Shown here piece by piece: positions 34,293 to 46,086 of a stretch of 64,000 nt of DNA; positions within the stretch are counted from its first letter, which is position 1; every line of letters starts with the position of its first letter. The position numbers and the translations under genes were made by a program. Source of the stretch: Homarus americanus (Eukaryota; Arthropoda; Malacostraca; Decapoda; Nephropidae); contig NW_024737068.1 in NCBI RefSeq assembly GCF_018991925.1, forward strand, positions 8,019,113 to 8,083,112, read 5' to 3'. The notes beneath the pieces were generated by a model, which was not told the origin of the DNA, did not search any database, and saw only the letters and a program-made list of their open reading frames with translations.

Positions 34293-34931
34293 GTAATGGT
34301 CTGTACTCTGATAAACGCGTTTGGTCTCGACACCTGCCAGAAAATTTATAAGAAAAACTGAAGAAAAAACACATTAAATCTTTGTGTTCGAAAATTACTT
34401 TAGAATGCATAAAAATAACGTCAACCAAATAACTACGAAAAAATAACGCATTTTTTCAGTGGTTTATAAATATCTTGATATATTTGAATATAAAATAAAA
34501 CACCAATTAATATGATGAAGAAAATAAAATGTTCAAAAGGTTTTAGAGATATTTTGGTAAATTTGAATGTAAAATGGAGCGTCATGTAAATAATGCTAAG
34601 GAACAGTGGTGGTATATTTTTTTTAAATTGTCTTATAAAAGTGGTGGTAAATTGAGTGTAAAATAGAACACATTGTGAATTATGACATAACGTAAACTTT
34701 CAAAATGATTTACAAATGGTTTTACATCTTTTTAAATGTAAATAATAACAATACAGGAATTATGATAAAAAATACGTAAGCTTCTAAAATAGCGTAGAGT
34801 GTTATGATAATTTTCAGTATAATATGGAACCCAAAATTTAGAACGAGAGAAGAGAATGGAATTTTTCGAAATGATTTATAAATGTTGTGGTAACTCCGAA
34901 GGTCTCTGGCTGTGTACCGTGACAGTGAACG

Positions 34932-34934
<3 letters not shown>
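34293..34934. other. AT-rich unique sequence with loose internal repetition
   Basis: TTTATAAATGTT, GTAAAATGGAGCG, GTAAAATAGAACAC and TTTACAAATGGTTTT recur every 70-110 bases, which suggests an old, nearly erased tandem repeat. No gene. Confidence 0.45.

Positions 34935-35003
<69 letters not shown>
34935..35003. repeat. (TG)n arm of an inverted microsatellite pair
   Basis: About 68 bases of pure TG. Complementary to the CA tract 60 bases downstream. Confidence 0.97.
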
Positions 35004-35004
<1 letters not shown>

Positions 35005-35057
35005 GGGGTAAAATTATTAATGGAATGATTCACAAAACGTTCTGAACGACAATATCT

Positions 35058-35164
<107 letters not shown>

Positions 35165-35418
35165 GACCACGCCCTTGCATGCTACCTGACTGTACAGCCT
35201 GCGGCAGTTTTCGGCTCTCCTGCGGCCACTCATCAAACCGCAGGCACAATTCGCGGGACTCGAGAGAGAGAGAGAGAGAGTTTGGATTTCTTAACGCCTT
35301 ACATCTCTAAGACAAATACCGAAGATTTGTATTAAATACTGATAACGTGTTGAAAATTATGTGTCTGTGTATATGTGAGTACGTGTACGCGTATGTGTGC
35401 ATGAATGTGTGCGTGTTT

Positions 35419-35545
35419 GTAATAATAATAATAATAATAATAATTAACGGTTTATTGAAAAAGTTCTGCAGCCCGAAGGCTGAAAATATACATTGGACAT
35501 AAATGACTTATTACATACATTGGTGGTTTAACAAAAGCCTTCATT
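35419..35545 (-). mobile_element. LINE 3' end, minus strand, 5'-truncated
   Basis: Read on the minus strand: ATATTTTCAGCCTTCGGGCTGC, then AATAAACCGTTAATTATT and a (TTA)n tail (plus-strand 35420-35444). The stem CAGCC/GGCTG is kept and the loop is TTCG where the copies at 29.8 and 43.3 kb have ACC. It is a diverged member of the same family or a sister subfamily. The 5' limit is unclear and set roughly. Lower-coordinate flanking DNA is TG-rich. Confidence 0.75.
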
Positions 35546-35607
35546 AGAGAAAGGTAAAGGAACATACAGTGAACATACAGATTAATGTAGGTGTTGAACA
35601 GCAAACA

Positions 35608-36045
35608 CGTAGTGTAGTAACTCCCTCCCAGATGGTGTTAGGAGGGACCTCACGTGGTGTAGTAGTTCCCTCAGATGGTGTTATGAGGGACCTGACGTGG
35701 TGTAGTAATTCCCTCCCAGATGGTGTTAGGAGGGACCTGACGTGGTGTAGTAATTCCCTCGCAGATGGTGTTATGAGGGACCACGTGGTGTAGTAATTCC
35801 CTCACAGATGGTGTTATGGGGGACCTCACGTGGTGTAATTACCTCACAGATGGTGTTATGAGGGTCCTCACGTGGTGTAGTAATTCCCTCACAGATGGTG
35901 TTATGAGGGACCTGACGTGGTGTAGTAATTCCCTCACAGATGGTGTTATGAGGGACCTGACGTGGTGTAGTAATTCCCTCACAGATGGTGTTATGAGGGG
36001 GCCTCACGTGGTGCAGTAATTCCTTCACAGATGGTGTTATATGAG
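35608..36045 (+). repeat. ~45-bp minisatellite
   Basis: About ten units containing GATGGTGTTATGAGGGACCT, then ACGTGGTGTAGTAATTCCCTC and ACA. Single-base changes and small deletions distinguish units. Frames in both directions are open for 60-85 codons because the repeat has few stops; I treat these as non-genic. Confidence 0.96.
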
Positions 36046-36389
36046 TGAGGTTTGGTCCCAGGCCTTCCTATCGTAGACGGATTAACACATCGCTGGTTGT
36101 TGGGTCTCACGGGCCGTTATCACTGGGTACCTGGGACCTCACTGTGTGAAGGTTAACTTGGGTACGACTGTTACTGTTGAGTTGTTCTCACTGACTTAAG
36201 CACTGTTCACCTCTGTTTAACACTGGTTCCATTCCTTTCCTAAATGAAATTGTAACTTCTGGCGAGAACTTGTTGATATTCCGGTGGGGAGGAGGGTTCA
36301 GGGGAAGGGGTTGGTATGGGTCAACTTAACAGTTGACCTGGCTGCTCCAAGAGGAGCGCCAGGTACGTCTTGACTCTTCGGTGGTCAAG
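36046..36389. other. Unique sequence without a gene
   Basis: Mostly balanced composition. Contains GTTAACTTG/GTTGACCTGG words; nothing identifiable. Confidence 0.4.
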
Positions 36390-36473
36390 GATGTGCGTGC
36401 ATGCGTGTATATGCACGTGTGTGTGTGCACATGTGCGTGTTTCATGTTTGTGTTTATGTGTGTGTGTGTGTGT
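36390..36473 (+). repeat. Degenerate TG/CATG-rich repeat
   Basis: GTGCATGCGTGTATATGCAC, GTGTGTGCACATGTGCG and a TG tract: alternating purine-pyrimidine over about 80 bases, so also Z-DNA-prone. Confidence 0.8.
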
Positions 36474-36842
36474 ACCATACAATTTTCTTTTTTCTCGAAG
36501 ATGCAAACACAGTGATTAGGTTAGCTTAGGTTAAATTCGTTTAATCAGTCATCCTTAACAGTACGTTAAATAAGTACATCCTAAGGTGTAATAATCAGTA
36601 CATACATGCATATAATATAACAAATCCTACTGAGAGATATTTTACTATATAATAAATTTTACTCATATATAATACTGTACAAGACTCAATGTTGAACTCT
36701 GCGAAAAATTTCAAAAACACGTTTGGTTAAGTTTCTCTCTGTGTTCCCATTTTGCTGTGACAACTTCCTGTCTGCCTCACGCCAACAACATAACCCTTCA
36801 ACTATAAAAATATATAAAACGATAACATGCCATTTTTTTCAG

Positions 36843-36902
36843 GGTACAATAAACAATATAAAAATGAACCAGGGGGTCATGATTTTCCTGCCAGAAGACC
36901 AG
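36843..36902 (+). CDS. Candidate 60-nt exon, function unknown
   Basis: A textbook acceptor (CCATTTTTTTCAG ending at 36842, with a branch-point-like GATAAC about 20 bases upstream) and a near-perfect donor (CCAG|GTAAGTG at 36902/36903) enclose exactly 60 bases. One frame through it is open from acceptor to donor, 20 codons, and includes an ATG at 36864 in good context (AAAAATG) giving MNQGVMIFLPEDQ. It could be an internal phase-0 exon or a first coding exon after an untranslated leader. The same frame is open on both sides, so an unspliced chance frame (36723-36926) cannot be excluded. I do not recognise the peptide and see no partner exon. Confidence 0.25.
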
Positions 36903-37080
36903 GTAAGTGACGAAATAACCCCGTAGGATCACCTGTAATGAGCCAACGTGTCGGAATCCTCCCTCTCAACACTTTACCGCTAAGGTGCACCCAATTGTTC
37001 TCCCCTCCCTCCCTCCCTACCACCTTCCTTCCTCCTCCTCCCTCAACTCTGACGCCGACGTGCAAGCAGGTGACTCCTAC

Positions 37081-37099
37081 ACAGACAGACAGACAGACA

Positions 37100-37143
<44 letters not shown>
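37081..37143 (+). repeat. (GACA)n followed by (CA)n
   Basis: AGACAGACAGACAGACAGAC, then about 45 bases of CA. Confidence 0.96.
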
Positions 37144-37145
<2 letters not shown>

Positions 37146-37430
37146 ATTTCTCTCTCTCTCCATTTTAACATAATTGACCCACCTTCCCTCTCTTTCTCTC
37201 TCTTTCTCTTATATGTTTCCTCTATCCTTCTTTTTTCTTCCTAGTTTCTCCTTCCTCTGCCCTTCCCCTCTCACCACCAGCCCCGGTATATTACCCAGTG
37301 GAGTACAATTTGGTTGGTTAACACGTATAGCAATTGCCGCGAGGGGGAAGGAGGAGGAGGAGAAAAAGGAGGAGGAGGAGGAGGAGGTGGTGGTTAACTG
37401 GAGCCCCATCGTTTTCCACAAGTTCCTGAT
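37144..37430. repeat. Pyrimidine-rich then (GGA)n-rich sequence
   Basis: CT-rich words to 37265, then a GGAGGAGGAGG stretch at 37347-37390. Confidence 0.75.
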
Positions 37431-37789
37431 CACACACACACACACCGCTTAGTCTTGAGTTACTGAGTGTACTTCCCCCCTTCGCTTATGTGAGACGGAT
37501 TATCATGCATTTACTCTTATTGCTGACGATTGCCCTGAGCTAAATTATAGATATTGCCAGATAACAAGTTGATTACGTTGTCAATACTGAGCTACGTTAA
37601 TGATGGATGACGTGGCGAGGGAGGGAGACTGGTTGGGAGGAAAGTCTAGGGGGGTAACGCTTATATTTTCGGGTCTAAGTTCTCAAAGGGATAGTTGTGT
37701 TGATATTATTCTCTTTTAATTGACTTATTTGAGTGTGGTGGATTAATTCATCGATAGCGTTAAATCCACACGTAGATAAACAATCCCTA

Positions 37790-37855
37790 ACCGCCCCCCC
37801 ATCCACCCCCCACCCCACCCCATCCACCCCCACCCCGAACCCCCACCCGACCCAT
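37790..37855 (+). repeat. C-rich tract, G-quadruplex/i-motif candidate
   Basis: CCCCCCCATCC, CCCCCCACCCC and ACCCCCACCCC runs: at least eight C runs of three or more in 65 bases, hence G runs on the minus strand. Confidence 0.9.
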
Positions 37856-38651
37856 AAAAAACAACAACAACAGTAAGATAAAACACATTGGTAAATCATA
37901 TTTTTACTCAATATCACAGGAAAGTATTAGAAATATTTCCTCACAGGTTAATGAGTCTTTCAGAAGGTAACACGATATATATAAACCATTACCAAGCACT
38001 GTTCCTGTAGTATACTCAAATGACATATTCCTCTATGTTATTCAGTTATTCTTATTACATTCACAGGGAGGAACTATACATGCCATAAGTCATTCCCTTG
38101 TCACTCTTCTCTCTGTTATACATACCCAGAACAATATTTTATCACTCTTTCTATCTCCATTCCACCTTCTATCCTTACTGACGCCTTACTATTCTTGAGC
38201 TAAAGTACAGAGTCAATCTCACCTCCTCCTCCTCCTCTCATAATTTCCTTTTTCCTTCTTCGTCTCAACACATCAGGTCACTAGTGTAATATTTCCCGTC
38301 TCTTATTTTCAACTTCCATTTCCATTTTTTCTATTTCATTCAGTTCCCTCAAAAAACAACCTCTCAGTCTCTTTAATACCTTGTGATAATCATTTCCTCG
38401 AGTCTTTCATCTGCTGTACTAAATTAAAACTGGGGTGGGGGTGCCCTTAACGCAAACCAGTGCCCTTTAAAACAGGAAACGAGTGTTGTATTCACTTAGC
38501 TGCCGCATCTCTATTATAAATAACACTAAGTTAGATAACAAGTGAAGGTGTAGTGAAGATATTTGGAACATAATGGAGACATTATTAGAATTACAGGTTC
38601 AATCATACACACTACAGGAGATGACAGCCTTATGTATGACTCGTGACGCCT

Positions 38652-38656
<5 letters not shown>
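37856..38656. other. AT-rich unique sequence, no gene
   Basis: Includes a short CTCCTCCTCCTC run at about 38222-38236. Nothing else identifiable. Confidence 0.4.

Positions 38657-38707
<51 letters not shown>
38657..38707. repeat. (TG)n microsatellite
   Basis: Pure TG tract. Confidence 0.97.
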
Positions 38708-38708
<1 letters not shown>

Positions 38709-38819
38709 CATCATCTTGTCAAGCGGCAGATGATAATGTCTTAACCAGGAGGCTGAAGAGGTCGCCAAACAGTGTATTTCAGAATCATATTTTTAGGTTG
38801 TATTGAGTTGACTTTTTGC

Positions 38820-39305
38820 CTTTGTACTTGTGGGCAGTTTATGATGTGCCTATATTATATTTTAGTGTGGTTTTGGATATAGTCTAAATACTGTCTTATA
38901 TGCCTACTTTGGGCTGTTTAATTGATAGTTTCTTGTGTGTAGGCAGTCATTATCAGTTTGTTCTTGAGATTGACGATAGGTTATTTTTTCTTCTTGTAAG
39001 TTGCGACAGTTTATTCCGCTCTTTTATTTACGTCTGGGATGTTTATTCCATGTTTTCTTCAGCCTTGGACAATACTTTCTTTCTCATTTTTTTTTTTTTT
39101 TACGCTTTAAGACAGTTTTTTGTTTATATTTTTGTGCGTATCGATACTTTATATTTTTAAGCGTCTTCTCTAAACTGTTTATTTTGCTACATCGGCACAG
39201 TTTACTTTACGCTTTTTATCTTATGCGACAAACTATAACGCATTGTTTTGTACACTGGGGGCAGTTTTTTCTATAATTTTTCATGCTTCAGAGCAGTTTA
39301 TTTGT
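38820..39305 (+). repeat. Very degenerate CAGTTTATTT repeat
   Basis: GGGCAGTTTATG, GACAGTTTATTCC, GACAGTTTTTTG, AACTGTTTATTTTG, CACAGTTTACTTT, GGGCAGTTTTTTC and GAGCAGTTTATTTG recur at roughly 40-80 base spacing. It reads as an ancient minisatellite. T-rich frames of 86-91 codons here are by-products. Confidence 0.6.
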
Positions 39306-40100
39306 CTGACACAGGTTAAAAATTTTATATTGTTGTCTATATATACTTATTTCACTGTTACATTATTGTAGTTACTTACTCTTAGGTGATGACACAGTAA
39401 CGAATTGTGTGTGAAGATTATTCCTTTAATAAATATTGCTTTTCTCACCATAAACTGGCTGCATCTACCTGAACCGTGGGCCACATTAAATAGAAGTTCT
39501 CAATCACTGCATAGGCTGCACAAACACATGGTCCAGGCCGCGGGTTGCCCATGCATGATTATGGGGACAAAATTAACATTCAAAATGGTGTAAAAATTAC
39601 CTTAAGAGTCTACGTTAAAATGAGATGCTCTATTTCCGACGTTTACCGGACAAAATTAACCTACGGACTTTATTTTACAATCTAGACTCTGTCCTTTTAT
39701 CCGGATATCTCTAAACCTCAATTAATTATCCTAAGAAACTCGCTAAACCGTAATTAAGAATATAGTACTTATATATCTTACTTGCAATTTATAAATGTAA
39801 TTTGTGTCTTGTTGAAAAAAGTGGATATTTTTATTTCCAACTAAATATTTGCATCACGAACGTATCATACATCCGGTGAGTAATTTAATGCATTCACAAT
39901 CGGATGAAAAATATTTGTATAATTACCAGCTGCTAGTTCTAGGTTAGTATTTATTTTTTATATATCTATCTATTTACCAGTGTTAATTACCGTATCCGTT
40001 TGTAGACTTAATTAATGGGTATTACCTGTTAATTTGACATACCTTATACACACACCTGAGGAGGGGAACAATGGGAACGAACAACAGTTTTTGTTTTGCA
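39306..40100. other. AT-rich unique sequence, no recognised gene
   Basis: A balanced patch at 39450-39560 (CTGCATCTACCTGAACCGTG, GCATAGGCTGCACAAACACA) lies in a 62-codon frame without known similarity. Confidence 0.35.
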
Positions 40101-40119
40101 GTGTGTTGTAGCACTGTTG

Positions 40120-40305
40120 TATTGATTTATAGTGTAATACAACAGTCTGGATGTATTCTTTGTCTTGTGTTGCTACTGTATAAAATCGTAGGGCAATACA
40201 ACAGTCTGGATGTATTCTTTGTCTTGTGTTGCTACTGTATAAAATCGTAGGGCAATACAACAGACTGGATGTATTCTTTGTGTTTCTACTGTATTGAATT
40301 ACACT
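40120..40305 (+). repeat. 59-bp tandem repeat
   Basis: AACAGTCTGGATGTATTCTT starts at 40141 and again at 40200, exactly 59 bases apart with near identity, then a partial third copy with a deletion at 40259. A diverged copy precedes them. Confidence 0.95.
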
Positions 40306-40499
40306 GCACTAGTCTGAATACTGTATCATTTCTATTGTATTAAATAATTTCACATTACATCAAAGTACAGTCTCCAAATTGCAGTGTTTAATGCTCTAAA
40401 AATAATACATTATCATATTGCATTTGACTACAGTATATATTGTATTTTTATATTGTTAATGTATTTAATTATATCATATTGTACTGTATTGTATTGCAT

Positions 40500-40745
40500 T
40501 GTGGAGTTTCATATAATAGATGTGTATGGTGGTATCCTACAGGGTGTGGTTATGTATGGTGTATGATGATATTCTAATGGGTGTGGTTGTGTATGGGGGT
40601 AATCTACAGGGTGTGGTTGTGTATTGTGTATGTATGGTGTGTGGTAGTAGTCTATAAGGTGTGGTTGTGTATTGTGTGTGGCGGTAGTCTACAAGGTGTG
40701 GTTGTGTATGGTGTATGGTAGTAGTCTACGGGGTGTGGTTGCCTA
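40500..40745 (+). repeat. ~45-bp degenerate repeat, GGTGTGGTTGTGTATGG type
   Basis: Five units combining GGGTGTGGTTGTGTATGG with GTAGTAGTCTACAGGG variants, with small internal indels. Confidence 0.88.
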
Positions 40746-41639
40746 GTATCATGGAAATTACTTAGATATACTGTAAGTATTGATATTGATATTGAAACTG
40801 TTTTATTAAACCAGAAAAACACCGATACAGAGTCGATAATAATAACAGTATTAACATGGCTGAGTCAGTTGAGAGCCAGGGCTCTCTTGTAAGCACCTGA
40901 TATTTACTGTACATTTATCTCAAGGAAGTATTATGTAACATTTAGTATCATCTGGAATAGTACACATAGCATGGCGGTAATAAGAACATATCAGAATGTT
41001 ACCGGTGGTAATCAATTCGTTATTTATTTATTTTATCTTTTTATTTTTACATTTATATTATAAGTATTTACATATATACTGTACAGTGGAGTTGATAAAC
41101 ATTAATATGATAAGGGGGGGAAGGAATACAACATGCGCTGTATTAATGTGAAACAAGAAGGCAGAAGCTGTAGTATCATGTCTTGTCGGCAGATCTATAA
41201 TTATTGCAATGGTAGGTATTAAAAAAATATTAATACTTAGAAATGACTTAAGGAAGGGAGCGTAGTCTTTGCTGGGATGGGTGGGGGTAAGTTGTTGCAC
41301 ACCTTCACGCCATGATATTTTATGGAGGTCTGGGACTGAGAGGAGCGCATGGGGGGTGGCCTTAGTAGCTCTGGGCGCCTAAGTTGTATCTCTGATTATT
41401 CCGGAACTGGAAAAAATTACTGTCAGTCAAGTGATTGACAGATTTATAAACAAATAGGATACAGCAGTTAGTGTTAATATCCTGGAATTTTAACATTTTC
41501 AATTTAGCAAATTGTTCGTTAGTGTAATCAGCTTTTTTTTTCAAGTAAGTCATTGTCTGCACAACTCCCTAACATTTAGAATTTTATAGCTAATTCAAGA
41601 GTTGAAAGACACACATATATGTGAAAATTACTAAAACGA

Positions 41640-41642
<3 letters not shown>
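40746..41642. other. AT-rich unique sequence, no gene
   Basis: Nothing identifiable; ATATACTGTACAGT near 41074 is a short palindrome. Confidence 0.4.

Positions 41643-41692
<50 letters not shown>
41643..41692. repeat. (CA)n microsatellite
   Basis: Pure CA tract. Confidence 0.97.
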
Positions 41693-41694
<2 letters not shown>

Positions 41695-41699
41695 AGTCA

Positions 41700-42060
41700 T
41701 GGTGAGTAGTTAGTGGAGAGGCTGTTGTGAACCAGGAGTCGCGGTACAAACCCATTTGGAAGCGACGGGACCCAGCGCACGTTCCAGTGGCACCACCCTC
41801 CACGACAATTGGATGTAATGTCCCCCAAATTACACCGCTAATACGGGTATAACGACCTGAAGAGCCTCGCCACGGGTTAAGTGCCGTTTGAACCGGCAAA
41901 TAACAGTGTGTTCCGTTGTTGTGCAGCCCCGCTGTGTCGTGGGCGGCGTGTCCGGTCACGCCCGGCAGATGGTCATGTGTCTCTTGGTGTTTTGTTGGGC
42001 TGCTGCTGCTGGACACGAGTACCTGCCACGAGTGCTGGTTGCCACAAGGACCTGTTGAAA
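41700..42060. promoter_or_regulatory. Unique CpG-containing island
   Basis: About 360 bases of unique, balanced DNA with frequent CpG (GTGTCGTGGGCGGCGTGTCC, CACCGCTAATACGGG). A minus-strand frame stays open for about 110 codons before running into the CA tract, and plus-strand frames are open for 60-110 codons; none matches a known family. It could be a CpG-rich regulatory island or an unrecognised exon. Confidence 0.25.
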
Positions 42061-42097
42061 TAATGACCTGTAGACACGAGGACCTGTTGACACGGGA

Positions 42098-42117
42098 GGA
42101 GAGAGAGAGAGAGAGAC

Positions 42118-42184
<67 letters not shown>
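42098..42184. repeat. (GA)n microsatellite
   Basis: GA tract with GACAGACAG and GAAAG interruptions. Confidence 0.96.
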
Positions 42185-42511
42185 TCTTAAGTATCATGTT
42201 CAGACATTTACCCAGGCTTCTGTGTACTCACCTTCCTTAACCCCTCAGCACTAGGGTGAAGCAGCCGTCTTATATATTTGTGTGTATTATCCTCCAGCGT
42301 AAGTAAATACCCAGACTTTTATTATTATGAGTCACACAAAAACTTGCAAACACATATATGTACCTGTACTGTGTTTATTCTTGTGTAAATATATATAAAC
42401 ACAAGAGACATAATTTCTCACTAATGCACACTTACAAAAACAAACACGACACACAAAGACTCTGTGCATAAAATAAATACACGCAAGGAGACACAAACAC
42501 AAAGACCCCAC

Positions 42512-42518
<7 letters not shown>
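42185..42518. other. AC-rich unique sequence, no gene
   Basis: Loose ACACAAA words (42400-42510) grade into the CA tract that follows. Confidence 0.45.

Positions 42519-42552
<34 letters not shown>
42519..42552. repeat. (CA)n microsatellite
   Basis: Pure CA tract ending about 10 bases before the LINE fragment begins. Confidence 0.96.
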
Positions 42553-42555
<3 letters not shown>

Positions 42556-42559
42556 CTCA

Positions 42560-43206
42560 CAGGTGGAAGTACGTGGATGACTGCACTGTGGGGGTTTCAG
42601 TGGACAACACCGCACCAGACTACTCATCGCTACAAGGCACCATGGACAGGCTACAGGCATGGACTACGCAGAACAAGGTTCACCATCAACCACACCAAAA
42701 CCGTAGTCATGCACATCAATACCGCCACCACTCCAGTGCAAGCCCCAGCAGTCACAGTGGGTGCCCATCCTCTCCAGCTGGTGCAGTCTGCCAAACTCCT
42801 GGGTGTAACTATAGACAATAAACTTGACTGGAAGGCCCATGTAAATAAGGCAGTCAAGGCAGCCTCGTACCGTCGTCTTCCCTCAACTCCACCCAACAAC
42901 GTCAGCTAGAGAAGGTACAGAAAAGGGCCTGCAGAATCATGCTCGGCGCTGACTACTCCGGCTACACCAACACTCTGTCCACCCTGGAAATGCCATCCCT
43001 CAGTGACCTCCACCACCAAGCACTGGAAAGGTTTGGCAGCCAACTATTGCACCACCCTCGTCATCGCCACCTCCTGCCACCGGCAGCTCCCCCACCCACC
43101 TCGCGCAGTCCGCCACTACAACAAAATTCAGCCCATAAGAGCCCGCACCGATAGATATAAGAATAGCACCATCCCATCTATTGTTAAAAAAATAAACAAC
43201 TCCTGA
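42560..43206 (+). pseudogene. Non-LTR retrotransposon (LINE): end of reverse transcriptase to ORF stop, decayed
   Basis: KYVDDCTVGVSVDN carries the catalytic Y-V-D-D at 42570-42581. It is followed by LQGTMDRLQAWTTQN, then (after a one-base insertion near 42678) FTINHTKTVVMHIN and QSAKLLGVTIDNKLDWKAHV, the conserved thumb-side KLLGVTID-LxWxxHV block. Next, about 35-40 codons are missing, and SSLNSTQQRQLEKVQKRACR and IMLGADYSGY, the usual C-terminal LEKVQKRAxRIIxG region, are in another frame. A third shift near 43100 leads to AVRHYNKIQPIRARTDRYKN and a stop at 43206. The 5' part of the element, including the endonuclease and most of the RT, is absent, so it is a 5'-truncated dead copy. The clade is probably CR1/L2-like by motif wording, inferred only. 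Confidence 0.88.
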
Positions 43207-43340
43207 TTTATGTACTGTACAGCCCTGTAAATGTATTGAACTCATATCATTATGTCTAAATTACATGTAAGTTTGTATGTTTTCAGCCACCGGCTGCAAC
43301 TCTATTAATAAACCGTTTATTATTATTATTATTATTACAT
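43207..43340 (+). mobile_element. 3' UTR, hairpin and (TTA)n tail of the LINE
   Basis: About 110 bases of 3' UTR end in TTTTCAGCCACCGGCTGCAA (hairpin stem CAGCC/GGCTG at 43284-43296), AATAAACCGTTTATT and a (TTA)n tail. The same terminus recurs at 29.8 and 35.4 kb. Conserved 3' hairpins followed by a short tandem tail are the RT recognition signal in several LINE clades (UnaL2 is the classic case); that function is inferred here. Confidence 0.88.
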
Positions 43341-44305
43341 AGTAAAAACTTAATAACATTTCCTTATAAGTGAAGCGGTATGTACAATCGGTCACAGTTC
43401 CAGCTGGTACAGTGGTTGGCATGGCATTGTTTTAAGTGTTTGTTTATATTATACTAACCTCTCGGCATATCCCTAGGAACCTCAAAATAGTAGCCAGACT
43501 AAGGATGCAAAGTAAACAGTCCACCTCTATCCACGAACACACGATTTTATTACATAGTTATTTACAGGTTATAAAATAGAACGTCATTGGATCCTATATG
43601 TTATCTGCTAGACGGTGGCGGTGTGGCTGTGTGTTGTGAAGGTTTAATGCTCTAACACCAGAGTGCATATCTGTGTGAGTAAAACAAAGTTCTCTGGGAA
43701 CGGTAGACTGATTTTCCTGAAACTTGACTACATTTGGGAGAAAGTAGATCAAAGACTAAGGCCACAACGCAGGGTCAACATCTTCTCTCGTTGAAGGTTT
43801 GTGTTATTGTGAATTGCTCTCTCGTTAACATAGTTTTTAATTAAGAGCTAATGATATAATAATAGCCAGGTATAAAGTTTCGAGATATTGTGTAAGGTTT
43901 CATTGTTTATTACTACTATAAATATTGGTTGTCCCTCATGTAACGAGGATGGCCGGCCCAAAGGCCACCTAGGCGTGAATTTGTTTAAGGTGTAGAAGCA
44001 GTCGCCAACACAACAACCACACCCTGAGTTAACGAGTTGTATGACCCAGTGTCGAGGAATAGTCCGAGAAGACCGGACAACTCGCCAACTGCACTGGCTA
44101 ACCATTTCCCCGGAATACAAACACTCTTTCCATCACGTCAACCAACAACCTTGTCCTTTCTCAGTTCTCTCCCCTTGCCCCCCCCTCTCCTTTCTCTCAC
44201 TCTCCCACTCCCGTCCTGTGAGTGGTAGCAGTCTCTCTCCCTTCCTGGCCACTTTTACTGTTGTACTTATATAAGAGAGAAGTATGATACGTGTTAGTCC
44301 GTCTT
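43341..44305. other. Unique sequence without a recognised gene
   Basis: Balanced patch at 43925-44075 (AACGAGGATGGCCGGCCC). No open frame with recognisable motif. Confidence 0.4.

Positions 44306-44384
<79 letters not shown>
44306..44384. repeat. (GA)n microsatellite
   Basis: Uninterrupted GA tract of about 78 bases. Confidence 0.97.
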
Positions 44385-44387
<3 letters not shown>

Positions 44388-44611
44388 TTAGGTGAAAATG
44401 GCACGACGATTAGTGGAAACGGAATTTTTCCTTGGTTAAGAGCGAATGAAAGCTCTCAGAAAGACGAACAAATCGCTTTAAAAACACAGCAAGGATTGAA
44501 AGATTGAAATATATAAATATATAAGATTGAAATATATAAATAAAGGGAAAAAATATAATGTGAGAATGCCAAATAAAAGAAAATTAAAGAAAATAACAGC
44601 ATATAGGCCTG

Positions 44612-44613
<2 letters not shown>

Positions 44614-44666
<53 letters not shown>

Positions 44667-44672
44667 CACACA
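44614..44672. repeat. (CA)n microsatellite
   Basis: CA tract with one CG interruption. Confidence 0.97.
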
Positions 44673-45325
44673 ATGATTAATATATAGAAACATACACACA
44701 TTTATATCTGTAACACATAAGCCTTTTCACATACACATAAAAACAACCAATTGAAATTAAAGTATTTCAGAACTTACAACATAACAATTATTCCATTACA
44801 CTAATTACAACAGATTATTACTGTATTGCTAGAGAGAAGTTGTTAATTTAAGGAGTTATAACCCAGAAATTCATATAACAACCAAAACAAAGAAATTACA
44901 TTATAATCACAACCACAGAATTACAACACTACCGTCATCACAAGGCAAAAACAACAACAACAATACAACTACGAAAAACAACAAATTAACCCATTTACAG
45001 TAAGCAATTATTAGTAGGAAGAACCATATCATTTCATCTTCCCTGGGTGTGTGAGTGCCTCTACCTCGTCAGCGTCTTCTCCAGGAGAGGCCATAAAATT
45101 TTCATAAATCATTCTGGTATTTCTTGACTGGCTAGGGAAGGATAGGCATTTAAATAACCATTCTATCCATAGGTTACTAATATTGACTATCCTAGGACAA
45201 ACATTGCCTCTATTTTTGAGTAATTACTATCCCCTTACTATCCTCACATATCCACTGCGTTCATTAAATAGTAAATAACTATTCCCAAACGGCCACTGCG
45301 TCTATTAGAGAATTATTAATATCCC
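44673..45325. other. Unique sequence without a gene
   Basis: AAC-rich at 44880-45000. A loose repetition of CCACTGCGTYYATTA with TAATTACTAT / AATAACTATTC is visible at 45200-45320. Confidence 0.45.
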
Positions 45326-45331
45326 AATTAC

Positions 45332-45345
45332 ACAGCAGGGGGCGC
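45332..45345 (+). promoter_or_regulatory. CTCF-like insulator site
   Basis: ACAGCAGGGGGCGC matches the bilaterian CTCF core CCASYAGRKGGCRS at 13 of 14 positions and contains the strongly conserved AGGGGGCGC. It lies in GC-rich unique sequence within an AT-rich region. Binding is inferred from the motif only. Confidence 0.5.
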
Positions 45346-46086
45346 CGCTTCCCTCCCCTTGTCACCCTGGCCCCTCAACATACAGATGTGTTGACCAACT
45401 ATTATTACGACTGTGGTTAATTAAACTAGCCAGGTGTCTTCCAGGCGGTGGTGGTCCTGGGCTGCACTCAGGTGATGATGTATATACGTTTACTTATCTA
45501 TGTATATGTATATTTTCGTGTATGTTTGTTTATCTTGTTATTTTCAGTATATTTATGTATGTATCTATGTATATATGGAGAGATGTAAATAGATGGATAA
45601 ATCGATGAATAAATACACAAAATAAAACAGAGAAATAAGAGAGAAAAATAAAAGAAAACAGACATAAAACAAGAGAGAAAAAATGGGAGTCATTATCAAG
45701 AATAATAGGTAATCAATACACATACTTTTTATTGTCACTCTTCATACTTATACTTCACCACTACCACCACCAACCTTGAGAGCTCCTGACGTGACAATAC
45801 TGAACCATTCCTGACTTAGCTGTTGCCAGATCCACTAAAGATCACAGCCTTGAGGTAGGGAGAGAAGTTACTATAGTACAGAAAACTACAAGAACTAACT
45901 TTTGGGGGGGGAGTAAGTGGCTTGAATTGGTGTAGTAACATACTTTTCCCAGTGTTGTGACAGTACCAAACGTCACCTCACGTAGAGTCGCGGGCAGAAG
46001 TTCGTAAACTCCAATCCTGCAGGTATATGGATAATGAATCTTTAAGCTTTTGAGTCTGAAGGTTCATAAACAAGTTGTTCTGTTGT
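45346..46086. other. Unique sequence without a gene
   Basis: 45346-45480 is fairly GC-rich and unique; the rest is AT-rich. TATGTATCTATGTATATA words at 45480-45580 are a loose TATG repeat. Confidence 0.4.

Noticed and set aside
43207..43340. Host gene 3' UTR with AATAAA signal
   Set aside because: The same terminus recurs at two other sites and follows a reverse transcriptase remnant, so it is the LINE 3' end.
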